Shown here piece by piece: positions 31,965 to 42,156 of a stretch of DNA of 64,000 bases; within the stretch, counting starts at the first letter, position 1; each line of letters begins with the position of its first letter. Position numbers and translations under genes: made by a program. The notes beneath the pieces are model-generated. The model saw only the letters and a program-made list of their open reading frames with translations, did not search any database and had not been told where the DNA came from. The stretch covers positions 1 to 64,000 of the forward strand of contig DATGOL010000078.1 in assembly GCA_035306065.1 (NCBI GenBank). Reading direction: 5' to 3'. The stretch is from JBBQHX01 sp035306065. GTDB lineage: Bacteria; Gemmatimonadota; Gemmatimonadetes; Gemmatimonadales; Gemmatimonadaceae.

Positions 31965-33884
31965 CTACCAGATGCGCATCAGCGCCAGGATCACTTCGCT
32001 CGATCCGCCTGACGTCTGAAGGCTCGGCGCACCGCGTTGCGGAATCCGCCACCCGAGCTCCTCGATTTCCCGCTTGCGCAGCCTGTACTCGAAGCTTGCG
32101 GCCGGCTCGCTTACTCCCTCCAGGGCACGCGCACGACTGAGCGCTAGCCCGCTGCCCTGTGATGCAATACTGGCCTGCGGAGGGCTGAGCAGCCCGCTGC
32201 CACTCACCACCAGCGTTGCCGTTGTCCCCTCGGTGGGCGCCTGATGAGTAGCGGTCAGCACGAAGTACTGATTGCTCGGAGCTCCCGCCAGGCAAAGTGC
32301 GCCAAGTTGTGCAAGCGTTCCCTGCACCACTTCCCCAGGCTTGAGAGTTCTCTTGCCCGAGGAGCCGCACGAGGGTGCCGTGTTCCCCTGAAGTGACGAG
32401 AGAATCGATGCGTCATCTGCGCCAATGCGGAAGCGAACGTGCGCAGAGCCACCTGCCTTGATATCAACGGTGCTGGTCTCCCCGTTCGAGAGCGGAATCG
32501 TTTTCAGAGTGGAGAGGTTCAGTTCGTCCATTATGTCGTGCATGTCCCAGCTCTTGTGCCTGAACTTCTCCTCAACCGGATTGGTGCTCTGGAAGCGATC
32601 GGCCGCGTTGGCAACCGCCCAGTCTGCAACCCACTGCCGGGTTGACGTGCCGAACGCGGCATCCAGGTTGGCAAAACCAACGGTGGGAGCACCGGAGAGT
32701 GCCTGCCAGAATGCCGGGTTGTTCCGACCGGCGCGATCGGCAGCGTAGCGCAGGAAGCTCCAGGTGGCGCCGCGCGTTGCGAGATTGTCATCCATTTCGT
32801 AGGGCGACTCGCTGGAAGGAGTTTCCATGTACTTCGCGAGCCGGCCGAAATTGCCGCCACCATACATGTTGAACGCGGAGACCTGAGTCGCCCTGCTCCG
32901 AAGTTTTTCCACGTTCAGGCGCTGGCCGGGGCCAAGTCCCGCCGCCTCGTAGAACAACATCTCCTCGGCAATATGACTCAGTCCCTCGTTGAGCCAGATG
33001 GTCTCGAACTCGCTCGCGTCGGACTCGAAGAGGCGTCGTGAGGCGTTTATGAGGTGCTGGAACTCATGCCCTACCGTCGCAATCGTACGCGACATAACGA
33101 ACTCGCTCGTTCGCTTGTTGCCATTCACCGCACCCTCGGGGTCCGGCGCCAGCATGTAGAACATCTCGGCCTGGTTGCTCGCCTGGCAGCCCTGCAGGCC
33201 ATTCCGGGATTCCGTGGGGAAAAGGTCGCGAGAGAAGAAGAACCCGGCAACGAAGGACTGCGAGCCGCGCGCCGTGAGTTCATTCACCGCGCTCGTGTAC
33301 AGGATTACCACCCGCTCGTTCCCATCAACGTCCCGCGGATTGCCGAACGCGCTCGTGACTACCGGGTAGACGAGTGTGTCGAACGTTACCGCTATGTGCC
33401 TGTACTGAGCGTCCGTAAATCCGCCGGCGGGATTGTTCAGGTCTTCGGCGATTATCGCATGGTCGGAAGCCGTCACAATGCGTGCGTCACGCAGCGTGGG
33501 CATGCTGCACGCCTGCGTGGAACTCACGTTGAACTGCAGGCGTCCGCCTACACTCAGCCGGAAAGTGTCGCGCAGCGCGCCTGCCTTGACCTCGATTCGC
33601 GCCATGCCCGCAGCCACGCCGTACACCATGCCGCGTTGGTCTACCGTGGCAATCTGCGTGTCTAGAGAGGTAAAGGTGACACCGCTCACCGATACCGGTT
33701 CCCCATTGGCGCTAACGCCCGAGACGCTGAGCATCACGGAGTCACCCACTTCCAGGGCAACAGCGGGGGAACTCACACGAAGGGCAGTGGCGTCGCCTGG
33801 CGAAGTAGGCCCGTCGCTGCACGAGAGCATGCCGGCGAGTGCAAGCAGCGCAAGTAAAACCGGGGCACGCATTCGGATCGTCAT
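31965..33884 (-). CDS. Lipoprotein metallopeptidase (M30-like, with Ig-like N-terminal domain)
   Basis: A lipoprotein of 639 residues from ATG 33884. The signal peptide ends in the lipobox GMLSC (Cys22). It is followed by a bacterial Ig-like domain (about 35-115, with the VSGVTFTSLD and GVAAGMARI pattern) and a catalytic region containing HEFQH (His273, Glu274, His277) and a downstream NEGLSHIAEE, whose Glu300 fits as third zinc ligand. This HEXXH plus Glu layout matches hyicolysin-type M30 peptidases, although family assignment is tentative. The C-terminal half probably holds a beta-sandwich (HVRFRIGADD). A GTG four codons upstream is an alternative start. A 209-base gap separates it from the upstream P1 peptidase. 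Confidence 0.78.
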   Translation of the reverse strand: MTIRMRAPVLLALLALAGMLSCSDGPTSPGDATALRVSSPAVALEVGDSVMLSVSGVSANGEPVSVSGVTFTSLDTQIATVDQRGMVYGVAAGMARIEVKAGALRDTFRLSVGGRLQFNVSSTQACSMPTLRDARIVTASDHAIIAEDLNNPAGGFTDAQYRHIAVTFDTLVYPVVTSAFGNPRDVDGNERVVILYTSAVNELTARGSQSFVAGFFFSRDLFPTESRNGLQGCQASNQAEMFYMLAPDPEGAVNGNKRTSEFVMSRTIATVGHEFQHLINASRRLFESDASEFETIWLNEGLSHIAEEMLFYEAAGLGPGQRLNVEKLRSRATQVSAFNMYGGGNFGRLAKYMETPSSESPYEMDDNLATRGATWSFLRYAADRAGRNNPAFWQALSGAPTVGFANLDAAFGTSTRQWVADWAVANAADRFQSTNPVEEKFRHKSWDMHDIMDELNLSTLKTIPLSNGETSTVDIKAGGSAHVRFRIGADDASILSSLQGNTAPSCGSSGKRTLKPGEVVQGTLAQLGALCLAGAPSNQYFVLTATHQAPTEGTTATLVVSGSGLLSPPQASIASQGSGLALSRARALEGVSEPAASFEYRLRKREIEELGWRIPQRGAPSLQTSGGSSEVILALMRIW

Positions 33885-34093
33885 TCCACTTGTCACAATG
33901 GTCTCGCCAGGCAGCGCCGACCTGTGCAGTGCACACTCGGCCTTACTCCGGCATACAAGAGCAGAACCCCTGCCACCGCACCGCTCAGGTCGCCAGGAAT
34001 CGCCACCAACCGGTCTGTACAGCCGAGTTCGGCTGGATCTTCACACGGGCGCAGCCGATGAGCCGAGCCAACGTTCGGATACTACCCCTGAAA

Positions 34094-35077
34094 TCAGGAA
34101 TCGGCGATACCCGGCACCCTGTTGCGCCCGCGCGCCAGCGTTACCGCACGCTCCAGGGCGCCTTCCAGTGCGTCTCCACCCAATGCTGCCAGCGCCAGCC
34201 GCTCACCGATGTTCGGCACACGCTCCGGCTCGGACGCCTCCGGGAGCGGGCTCACCGCGAAAACCACATCCCCGTCCAGTAGCGAGCCGGCCGGGCGCAG
34301 CCGCCTGTAAAGCGCCCCGGCAGACGCTCGAGCAAGCTCCTGCAGCTCCACCCGCGGAACCGGGCGGTCTACCGCCACCACGCACAGCGTGGTGTTCCTG
34401 CCAGTCGCGTCTGCCAGGCTCCCGCCACCGCCGCCATCGCCCGCAGAAGCCAGAAGCCGGCTGGTATCCGCGAACCCGCCTTCCGGGTTCCGCGCCCCCG
34501 CAATGATCCGCCCATCTGCTGACAGCACATCACCGAAAGCGTTCACCACGGCCATTGCCAGCACCCGTATACCCGATCCTTCGGCTTCCGAGATCCCGAA
34601 TCCGCCCTTCATCATTCCGCCTGCACCGAGTGCCTTTCCCACCGTGGCGCCGGTGCCAGCACCGACGCTCCCTTCCTCGATTCCCGTAGCCCGCGCACTC
34701 TCCGCCGCACTCACCGCCATCTCGGCCGTCGGGCGCGCTGCGAAGCTGCCGAAAGCCAGGTCGAAGATCACAGCCGCAGGCACTATGGGAACCACGCCGC
34801 CTCCCACGTCGAACCCCTGGCCGCGCTTCTCCAGCCAGACCATCAGGCCCCCTGTCGCGTCCAGGCCGTACGCGGAGCCGCCCGTGAGGAAAATTGCGTC
34901 TGTCCTGTCTACCAGGTGGTCAGGACGCAGCGCGTACAGCTCGCGCGTTCCGGTTGCACGTCCAAGTACATGGCAAGCCGCGCGAAAGGGGCCGCGCTCA
35001 CCCAGGATGACGGTGCAACCCGTTCCACCTTCGTGATCCGTGGCGTGTCCGACGAGAATTCCGTGAGAAGCGTGCAT
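34094..35077 (-). CDS. P1-family (S58) self-processing aminopeptidase or amidohydrolase
   Basis: A 327-residue Ntn-type hydrolase of the DmpA/NylC group. Family members cleave themselves to expose an N-terminal nucleophile. The conserved site GRNTTLCVVA has Asn228-Thr229, so cleavage should occur there and Thr229 would be the nucleophile, as in the nylon-oligomer hydrolase NylC. TGGSAYGLDATGGL and GAGTGATVGK are other family stretches. ATG 35077 is chosen because it matches the family N-terminus (HGILVGHATD); the open frame upstream runs into tamB. It follows the TamB-like gene by four bases. The natural substrate is not evident; D-aminopeptidase or amide hydrolase activity is possible. Confidence 0.85.
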   Translation of the reverse strand: MHASHGILVGHATDHEGGTGCTVILGERGPFRAACHVLGRATGTRELYALRPDHLVDRTDAIFLTGGSAYGLDATGGLMVWLEKRGQGFDVGGGVVPIVPAAVIFDLAFGSFAARPTAEMAVSAAESARATGIEEGSVGAGTGATVGKALGAGGMMKGGFGISEAEGSGIRVLAMAVVNAFGDVLSADGRIIAGARNPEGGFADTSRLLASAGDGGGGGSLADATGRNTTLCVVAVDRPVPRVELQELARASAGALYRRLRPAGSLLDGDVVFAVSPLPEASEPERVPNIGERLALAALGGDALEGALERAVTLARGRNRVPGIADS

Positions 35078-35081
35078 TGCC

Positions 35082-38000
35082 TCAGAACCTCCACGTACGG
35101 AACAGGTCGAATGTCCATTGCTGCGGGGTAGGTGCAAAGCCCCGAGCTGCGTCCGTGGTTCTGCAGTACAGCGCACTGGCACCCGGTTCCACACCGGCAG
35201 AGAAGATCAGCACCTGGCTCAACCTGTAGTCCAGCTTCACGCCCAGCGATCCGGCAAAGTCCGTAGCCCGGAATCCTCGTCCGTAGGCTGCGTCAACTAC
35301 CTGGCACAGGCCGGCGTCCAGCGACACGAAAGCACGGTCGGACACCTGCAGACCCAACCCCAGTCGTGAGCCGGCGAGCAACGTTTGCGAAGCATCGCCA
35401 AAGCCCGACTCGGCGTAATCCAGGCCACCGGTCTGGAACGTTACGTAGTCGAAGAGCCCGCCCGCCGCACGATCGGTGAGGTAGCTGCCTAGCGACGAAA
35501 TGGCGAGCGCGGTTGCCGTCTGCTGATTCGATCGCTGAACGCCGCCAACCTGCAGGCTTGGTACGCCGAGCACGAGGTAGCTGAGCGCGTCTGATTCGGT
35601 GAGACGAGTGTCATCGGCACCCTGCAGGTTCAGTTCGGGATCGGCGAGCGTACCGCCAATGGTTGCGCGAATGCGAACGTCAGGCTGTGCTGCACGCGGA
35701 TCCACGCGCCTGACGGTGTACAGTGCGCGAATATCCAGCGCAGGATTGAACTCCGGTTCGCCGAAGAAGCGAACTGTTCCCTGCTCGATCTCGAATGTGC
35801 GCTGCACAACGCCGAAGTTCAGGCGGTAAGTGCCGCGATCGGCGGTAAGGGCGCCATCCAGCGCAAGCCGCTCGATCGTCTGTCCGCCGGTTCGGCCTGC
35901 GGCGGTTGCACTCGTGAGGCGAAGCCGGCCGCCAAGACTTACATTCGCTTCCGGCCCGCGCAGCCACACTTCATCACCCATCACGACGTCCACGTCGCGC
36001 AGGGTAAGGTTGGTCACGGAAGACGGAGCAGCCGGCAGCAGCGTGCGATTTTCCACACGCGTGGTGTCGACGATCGTGTAAAGCTCCGGATCGTCCAGGG
36101 CAATTACCTGCTTCCCGGTTAGCTCCGGCAGGTAAACCGTGCCGCGTTCAACCCGCACTCCGCCCGTGAGAACCAGCGCGTCCAGCGGGCCCCGCATTCG
36201 CAGGTTAGGCGTGGTGGATACGTCCAGGTCTGCGAGCCGCGGCAAGCCTACAACGTGAAAATCCCTGAGCTGCAGTTCCAGGCCCAGGCGTGGCAGTGCA
36301 TCGGAGGGAAAGCCGATGCCACCACGCAGAAGCAGCGAAGACGTGCGTTGCTCGCCGCTGGTCGCGGTAACGGACACCACGTCCAGGCTGTCGCCCAGGA
36401 ATCGAAGGTCGGCGTTCACGTTGCTGACCCGTACGGAACCCAGCGCTGGTATCGTGGCCGCTCCACCTGCCACCGCCAGCGCGCCGTCCAGGCGTGGTGA
36501 GAAGGGCGTGCCATCGAGCCGAGCATCAATGGTGAACATGCCGGTTGCGTCGCGCATACCGGGCACGAACGGCTCGATCGCGGCCAGCCCAACCTGCTGA
36601 GCCTGCACATATCCGCTCAGAGGTTCATCGAGAATTCTCTGTTCACGCGGGAGCAGCGACAGGTCCATCGGTATGTCAGCGCGAGCCCGAAGGAGCACGG
36701 TGTCTTCGCGCGCGAGCGCAACCTCGGTCGTGAGGCGGTTGTGGTCGTAGTCGCCACGCAGCCTGAGCTCACTGATCTGCAGGTCGCCAACACGGGTGCC
36801 GAGTGTACGTCCGTCGAACACGTACCTGGGAGCGTCCCGAACGCCTCGCGCCAGAAGCGTCAGGCTCACCGTGCCGTCCAGCGGCACAGGTACCTGCGCA
36901 ACGGAGCCCACATCCTTGAGTGGCACGCGATCGGCTATGAGTACCGCGTTCAGCGAGTCGATTACAGGAATGGAGCCCGCTGCGAGGAGGCGCGCGTCAC
37001 CCGGGCCCCGAAGCGCCAGGGTGTCAACCACGAGGCCCGAACGCGCAGACACGATCGTTGAAGGACGCTCCAGCTCCCAGGCATTCTCGGCGCTTCCCGG
37101 CGAGCGCACCCGCGCAACGAGAGAGTCAATGTAGAACCGGGTGGTGTTCTGCTCCTCGCCTGTGAAAGCTGCCGACGCGTGAACTGAGGCATCTGTCGAG
37201 AGATCGGCATCCAGCCACACGCGACCCTCGCCCGGCTCATCCAGGCGCAGCCGGCCAGTTGCCGAGGCGATGTCGAAGCGACCTATCACGCCGGTATCCG
37301 CACGAACGCTCACCGTTCCGCTCGGCGAACCGCGCAGGTCGTGAATGAGTGCTTCTCCGGTGAGTCGAGCGGCGCGAATGCCGGGCGCGGTGAGGCTGCG
37401 TGCTGCAATGCCAGCACGGAGGGTGAGCCCTTCGGTTAGCCCGGTAGTGGCCGTGCTCTCAGGCACAACTGCATTCGCCAGCGTTCCGTGCAGCAGGGCG
37501 TTCAGCCGGATGCTTCCGGAAATGGTGTCAGACGGCGCCGCGTCAGGCGCTTCAGCGCCGGCATCGTGCGCGAGGTAGCGCCGCCAGGCCTGAAGAGAGT
37601 CGGACATCACCTGAACCGCCAGCGAGTCGTTCACACCGGGCGCAATGCCCAGGGCGCCACCTGCACTCGCGATGGCAACTTCACTGCGAAGTGAGAGGGT
37701 ATCCACATACATCCTGCCGTTGCCAAACCGCAGTGCTGCCGAACCGGTGTCTATGCCGATGCGGTCCAGGAACGACGGAAACAGGATTGCGCTGATCTGC
37801 CCGGCCATGTCGGCGCCTGACGACCCCGATACCTCGCCCTGCACCTTCGTCGTGATGGACGTGGGCGGAATGTCCAGGCGATCGAGCAAGGTGGAGAAGT
37901 CCACCCCTTCCAGCGCCATGCTGCCCGAGGCCGCGTAAGCGGGAGCCTCGCCGTCAATGACCGCATCGAGCTCGAGAGTGCCGGAAATACCCGTGAGGCG

Positions 38001-39695
38001 GCCGCGAACGGCCAGGTCTGCAATGGTTCCCTGTACTTCCAGTGGGCCACTGAAGCTTCCGCGCAGTGGTACGGCGGGATACGAGCGTGAGAGTGTGGTA
38101 AAGGAAAGCGGCGCCGCCTGGAGCGAAAGGTCGTAGCGCACGTACGACTCCTCCAGCGTAACGCGCCCTGCACCGGTGAAGTGGCTGCGAGGATTCCCTT
38201 CGTCCGAGTGAACCATGGCAAGGTCACTCACGTAAAGATCCGTCCAGATGGAATCGAGTATCGCGGTTCCGGCAACCATGCCGCGCAGTCGCGGAAACTG
38301 CTCGTTCAGGAATTGCGCGGTACGCAGGTCGAAGCTCTGGAAGTCCACGCTGAATCCGCGAAAGACAGCGTCGGCCGGGCTCGTTATGTCCAGCATTCCC
38401 TTGCCGCCGCCGCGCGTTATCGCGCCGGGAACGTTTGCATCCCGGAAGACGATCACCCCGGTGTCCACACGGAATCGATCCAGCGGGCCACCAGGCCCGC
38501 GCACCTCTCCGGTAAGCGTACCGCGCCATGGCAACGGGAATGGACCACCACCAAGCGTCTCCAGCAACGCGAAGTCCACCGGGTCCAGGCGCAGGTTCAC
38601 TTCCGACACGATCAGTTCCGGTGCACCAACTCCGTACGTCATGGTGCCGCGCAGTCGCGATCCGGTGGACCTCACGTCCATGTCGCTGAGCGCGTATTCC
38701 ACTATGCCCAGGTCGTTCTCGTTGTTCCTGATGTGCAGCAGGGTGGAACCGCCTCCCTCACGCGGGAGTGTGCCATAGATCCACGCAACATCTGCAAGAC
38801 TTACCGAGTCACCGCGGACACGGATGTCATAGCGAACGGGCAGGTCGCTTCCCCAAACGATGCGGCCTTCGGCGCTGCCGAACGAGCCCGGCAGCGCGAA
38901 TCGCTCGACATCCAGTATCACAGAGTCGCCGCGCACCTGAACGTCGCCGCGAATGTCGCGAACGTCGAACGGCGGATCGTGCTCCACCACGTTCATTGCT
39001 GCGATAACGAACCGCTGCCCCGCGGAGTCCGGATGCGAGATTCGCGCGTGTCTCAGGCTCGCGTCCAGGTCGCTCCAGCGCCAGCGTCTCACATAGCCTG
39101 TGTCGGCCATGCGAATGTCTTCGTCATCGCGTGCGAGTGCAAACGCAATCGCGCTGTCGCGTGCGGCGCCCGACAGGGAGCGATTGGGACGCCACGGCAT
39201 TGCCAGCGTGAACTCACCGCCGTTGATCACCACCGAATCGGCAACGATCACGTCGCCAAGGCTGCCCCTTGGTCTCCTGGGCGCACCGGGGTCCCGCCTC
39301 CCGAACACCCGGCGGAAATTCCATTCACCATCCGCTCCACGAGCGAGCTTCACGACGGGTCGCTCCACCTCCACATGGCTGATCAGCAGTCGCCGGTCGA
39401 GGATGTCCCTGGGGTCGTACTGGAGGCGAATGGGACCGGTTGCAACGAAGATGGAATCCGTGGGGTCGCGCAGCTCCAGGGAGTCTATCGTAAGCTCGGT
39501 GAGCAGGTTGCCGCCGATCTCGCCGATGTGAATGCGACCGTTCAGGGAGCTGTTGAGCTGCGCCATCACGGCCCGCCGCACGAGCCCGCGACCGTACGGA
39601 GTTTGCGTGAGCGTTGCGGCGGCCACGATCACGAGTATGCCGATCACACCCAGCACAGCAGCACTGGCGAGCACCACAGCTCGACGCCTCGTCAC
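35082..39695 (-). CDS. TamB/AsmA-like intermembrane protein
   Basis: A 1537-residue inner-membrane-anchored protein. One N-terminal hydrophobic helix (about 7-29) is followed by a very long beta-rich region of repeated strands, and a C-terminal TamB (DUF490) domain (PDVRIRATIGGTLADPELNLQ, then the GLDYAESGFGDAS stretch). TamB-like proteins bridge the periplasm and help phospholipid transport or outer-membrane protein assembly. The start is GTG 39695. The BamA/TamA-family gene lies upstream in the same direction, 157 bases away, as in many tamAB pairs. Codon use looks like its neighbours. Confidence 0.87.
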   Translation of the reverse strand: MTRRRAVVLASAAVLGVIGILVIVAAATLTQTPYGRGLVRRAVMAQLNSSLNGRIHIGEIGGNLLTELTIDSLELRDPTDSIFVATGPIRLQYDPRDILDRRLLISHVEVERPVVKLARGADGEWNFRRVFGRRDPGAPRRPRGSLGDVIVADSVVINGGEFTLAMPWRPNRSLSGAARDSAIAFALARDDEDIRMADTGYVRRWRWSDLDASLRHARISHPDSAGQRFVIAAMNVVEHDPPFDVRDIRGDVQVRGDSVILDVERFALPGSFGSAEGRIVWGSDLPVRYDIRVRGDSVSLADVAWIYGTLPREGGGSTLLHIRNNENDLGIVEYALSDMDVRSTGSRLRGTMTYGVGAPELIVSEVNLRLDPVDFALLETLGGGPFPLPWRGTLTGEVRGPGGPLDRFRVDTGVIVFRDANVPGAITRGGGKGMLDITSPADAVFRGFSVDFQSFDLRTAQFLNEQFPRLRGMVAGTAILDSIWTDLYVSDLAMVHSDEGNPRSHFTGAGRVTLEESYVRYDLSLQAAPLSFTTLSRSYPAVPLRGSFSGPLEVQGTIADLAVRGRLTGISGTLELDAVIDGEAPAYAASGSMALEGVDFSTLLDRLDIPPTSITTKVQGEVSGSSGADMAGQISAILFPSFLDRIGIDTGSAALRFGNGRMYVDTLSLRSEVAIASAGGALGIAPGVNDSLAVQVMSDSLQAWRRYLAHDAGAEAPDAAPSDTISGSIRLNALLHGTLANAVVPESTATTGLTEGLTLRAGIAARSLTAPGIRAARLTGEALIHDLRGSPSGTVSVRADTGVIGRFDIASATGRLRLDEPGEGRVWLDADLSTDASVHASAAFTGEEQNTTRFYIDSLVARVRSPGSAENAWELERPSTIVSARSGLVVDTLALRGPGDARLLAAGSIPVIDSLNAVLIADRVPLKDVGSVAQVPVPLDGTVSLTLLARGVRDAPRYVFDGRTLGTRVGDLQISELRLRGDYDHNRLTTEVALAREDTVLLRARADIPMDLSLLPREQRILDEPLSGYVQAQQVGLAAIEPFVPGMRDATGMFTIDARLDGTPFSPRLDGALAVAGGAATIPALGSVRVSNVNADLRFLGDSLDVVSVTATSGEQRTSSLLLRGGIGFPSDALPRLGLELQLRDFHVVGLPRLADLDVSTTPNLRMRGPLDALVLTGGVRVERGTVYLPELTGKQVIALDDPELYTIVDTTRVENRTLLPAAPSSVTNLTLRDVDVVMGDEVWLRGPEANVSLGGRLRLTSATAAGRTGGQTIERLALDGALTADRGTYRLNFGVVQRTFEIEQGTVRFFGEPEFNPALDIRALYTVRRVDPRAAQPDVRIRATIGGTLADPELNLQGADDTRLTESDALSYLVLGVPSLQVGGVQRSNQQTATALAISSLGSYLTDRAAGGLFDYVTFQTGGLDYAESGFGDASQTLLAGSRLGLGLQVSDRAFVSLDAGLCQVVDAAYGRGFRATDFAGSLGVKLDYRLSQVLIFSAGVEPGASALYCRTTDAARGFAPTPQQWTFDLFRTWRF

Positions 39696-39745
39696 TGGCG
39701 TGCCCTCACTGCGCGACAGTCATGCGAACACACAACCAGCGCCGG

Positions 39746-39763
39746 CCATTGTATGCACAATGG
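39746..39763. promoter_or_regulatory. Short palindrome between the barrel gene and tamB
   Basis: CCATTGT (39746-39752) and ACAATGG (39757-39763) form a 7-bp inverted repeat with a four-base centre, within the 157-base spacer ahead of the TamB-like gene. It could be a protein-binding site or a weak hairpin. I see no promoter hexamers next to it. Confidence 0.35.
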
Positions 39764-39852
39764 GCGGCGAACTCGCTGTACACTGCATGCCGGCTGACAG
39801 GTGGCTGTTGCAATTCAGTAACTGGACGTGATCGGCCTTCTGAAGTGCCGCG

Positions 39853-42156
39853 TCAGAATGCCTGTCCGATGGAAAAGTGGAACGTGAGGTTCCGAAAGAA
39901 ACCCCTGCGCGACTCAGGCTGAAACGCCGCCGGACACGGACCATCTGCCTGCTCGTAGATGGCTCGGCCGTTCACCACTTCCACAACCGTTGCCGGGATC
40001 GTATTACCGGGACTGACGCAATAGAGCGGCGCAACTGATCCGGTGAGCGCTTCGTCGAAATATGCGACTCCCCGCTGCAGGTCATAGGGGTTGTACCCTA
40101 CATCGAAGCGGATCGGTCCTACCGGAGATCTGGCGCGAAGTCCGACACCTGGCGTCCACCTCAGCTGACTGAAGCCCAGGTTGAAGGACGAACTGCCGCG
40201 GTTCCACACCTCGCCAACGTCCAGGAACGTTGTGAGCTGAATCAGGTCGCGCAGTACGGGCGAGGGGAATCGCAGCTCGAGGTTGCCAACCAGCGCCGCG
40301 TTTCCACCGGTTGCCACCGTACGATCGTAGTCGTTCACGGGCGATGCTCGCAGGTAGGTTTCCTGCGCTCCGCCTGCCACGGTGCTGTCGAACGCCACGT
40401 AACCGCGCGCCAGGTACACAATCGGGCCCAGCTCGTTCTGCCGAAAACCGCGTACGGAGTTCGGTCCGCCGCCGTACAGGCGCTCCTGCGGCGGCACGAA
40501 GTCGTTGCTTACCGCACTGAAGGTGGAACCGAGCAGAATGCCGAGCCTGACGCGTGCCGCCACGATCCACTCGGGCGCTATGGAGTGGTAGCCTGCAACG
40601 CTCCCCTGGATGACGTTGAAGCCCTGGCCCGACTCAGAACCAACGGCAACGGAAGAGTGTCGCCAGTCCAGGCGCGCCACTGTTCCCTGCGATGGATTAA
40701 CCGGGTTGTCCGTACGACCCCGTTCTGCCGCAAACGAGAGCACGGCCAGGCGCTGATTCTGCTGAACGCTGGCGCGATCGTCTTCCGAGCACAGGTTGAA
40801 CACTGCACAGAAAAACGCGGGCTGCGCATGGGTACGGCCGTACTCCAGGCTGTAGACACCCGTAACCGGCACCTCGGAGCCAAGTCCGTTCTGCCATACC
40901 CTTGTGAGCGAGACGGCAACGGGAGTGTTGCGCATGTACGCGCGGTATTCCGACCTGCGCTCGCTGTACAGTGTGATTGCCGGCGGCGTGCGAAGCCCCA
41001 GCAATCGCGGCTGCCTGAACGTTGCGCCGACGTAATAGTTCAGCGTATCGCTGTACGGGTCGTCGCGAATCTGCGGGAAACAGAGTTCGGGGGCGAAATC
41101 TCCGGGTGCACCAATGCCGATCTTCGAAACGCGTCCGGCCAGTTCCAGCCTGCGTGCACCGCCCAGGAAGTTCACGTTGGTGTAGTCACCCTGGGTTCGG
41201 AGACAATCCAGGGTTCCGTAACCAACGCCAACGCGCGCAGTGTGCATGGGTGCTTCAACGACCCGGACGATCACGCCAACGGAACTGTCGGCGAAGCCCC
41301 GTGCGAAGCCCGAATCGAGGCTGATCTCAACGCGCTCGAACGCGTCCGTCAGGTAGAGGTCGCGCTGCCCCTGAACCAGCTGACGTTCGTTGTAGAGTGA
41401 ACTGTCTCGCACGCGCAGGAGCCGCCTTACGGTGGCTGGCGACATCTGCGGTTCCATGCCGGCGCGCGGAGTGATCTCGACCGACACCTGTGCTATGCGA
41501 GTGAGCGGCCCGGGACTCACGTGCAGCACTGCGCTCGCAAGCTGCGCAGCGGTGTCTACCGTGAAGGTGCGTTCAACCTGTGCCCGCGGATAGCCGCGAT
41601 TTCGAAGGCGACGCTCGATCGCCACACGGGCGCTGTCCAGCTTGTACTGGTCGAACCTGTCACCGACCTCGATAGGCAGGTTGTTCGTGATGCGCGCAGG
41701 CTCGGCGACATCGTGCAGGCCGGTGAAGCCAAGCGAATCGAGCGCGAGCGTCGGCCCTTCGTTCACGGCGAAAACGATGTCCATCGTGAGCGGTGCGGGG
41801 CGCTGCACGATGGTGTCTACCTGCACCTGGAAGAATCCGCTGCGACGGTAGAAGAGTATGAGGCGAGCGACGTCCAGACGGAACTGGTTCTCGTCCAGGC
41901 AGCGCTTCGTTCCAACCACATTCAGGCGTCGCCTGAGCAGGCTCGACGCTTCGGTAACTATGCCGCGCGCGAGGATGTCGTCCGAGAACGCATCATTACC
42001 GGAGAATCGCAGTGAGCGCACCTCCGTGTCACCCGGATCGCAGTAGATATCCTGCGCTTCAGCTGTGCCCGACGGAACCGTGAGTGCGACAGTGGCAACC
42101 GCGAACCAACCCGCAAGAACGGTGGGGGCGCGCCGCACAAGCGCGCGAACACTCAC
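39853..42156 (-). CDS. BamA/TamA-family outer-membrane assembly protein
   Basis: A 767-residue Omp85-family protein. A signal peptide (about residues 1-35, ending AEAQ) precedes two or three POTRA domains (about 40-320), and the C-terminal 430 residues form a 16-strand beta barrel ending in SIGQAF with the aromatic last residue of BamA-type proteins. A VRGFRQNELG stretch matches the conserved barrel-loop VRGF motif. Such proteins insert beta-barrel proteins in the outer membrane. The GTG start overlaps the small membrane protein stop by four bases, and the TamB-like gene follows, so it is more likely TamA-like than the main BamA. Confidence 0.9.
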   Translation of the reverse strand: MSVRALVRRAPTVLAGWFAVATVALTVPSGTAEAQDIYCDPGDTEVRSLRFSGNDAFSDDILARGIVTEASSLLRRRLNVVGTKRCLDENQFRLDVARLILFYRRSGFFQVQVDTIVQRPAPLTMDIVFAVNEGPTLALDSLGFTGLHDVAEPARITNNLPIEVGDRFDQYKLDSARVAIERRLRNRGYPRAQVERTFTVDTAAQLASAVLHVSPGPLTRIAQVSVEITPRAGMEPQMSPATVRRLLRVRDSSLYNERQLVQGQRDLYLTDAFERVEISLDSGFARGFADSSVGVIVRVVEAPMHTARVGVGYGTLDCLRTQGDYTNVNFLGGARRLELAGRVSKIGIGAPGDFAPELCFPQIRDDPYSDTLNYYVGATFRQPRLLGLRTPPAITLYSERRSEYRAYMRNTPVAVSLTRVWQNGLGSEVPVTGVYSLEYGRTHAQPAFFCAVFNLCSEDDRASVQQNQRLAVLSFAAERGRTDNPVNPSQGTVARLDWRHSSVAVGSESGQGFNVIQGSVAGYHSIAPEWIVAARVRLGILLGSTFSAVSNDFVPPQERLYGGGPNSVRGFRQNELGPIVYLARGYVAFDSTVAGGAQETYLRASPVNDYDRTVATGGNAALVGNLELRFPSPVLRDLIQLTTFLDVGEVWNRGSSSFNLGFSQLRWTPGVGLRARSPVGPIRFDVGYNPYDLQRGVAYFDEALTGSVAPLYCVSPGNTIPATVVEVVNGRAIYEQADGPCPAAFQPESRRGFFRNLTFHFSIGQAF

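Noticed and set aside
38181..39797. Long + strand frame (538 codons) opposite the TamB-like gene
   Set aside because: His/Arg-rich translation, no motifs; the - strand gene has clear family architecture.
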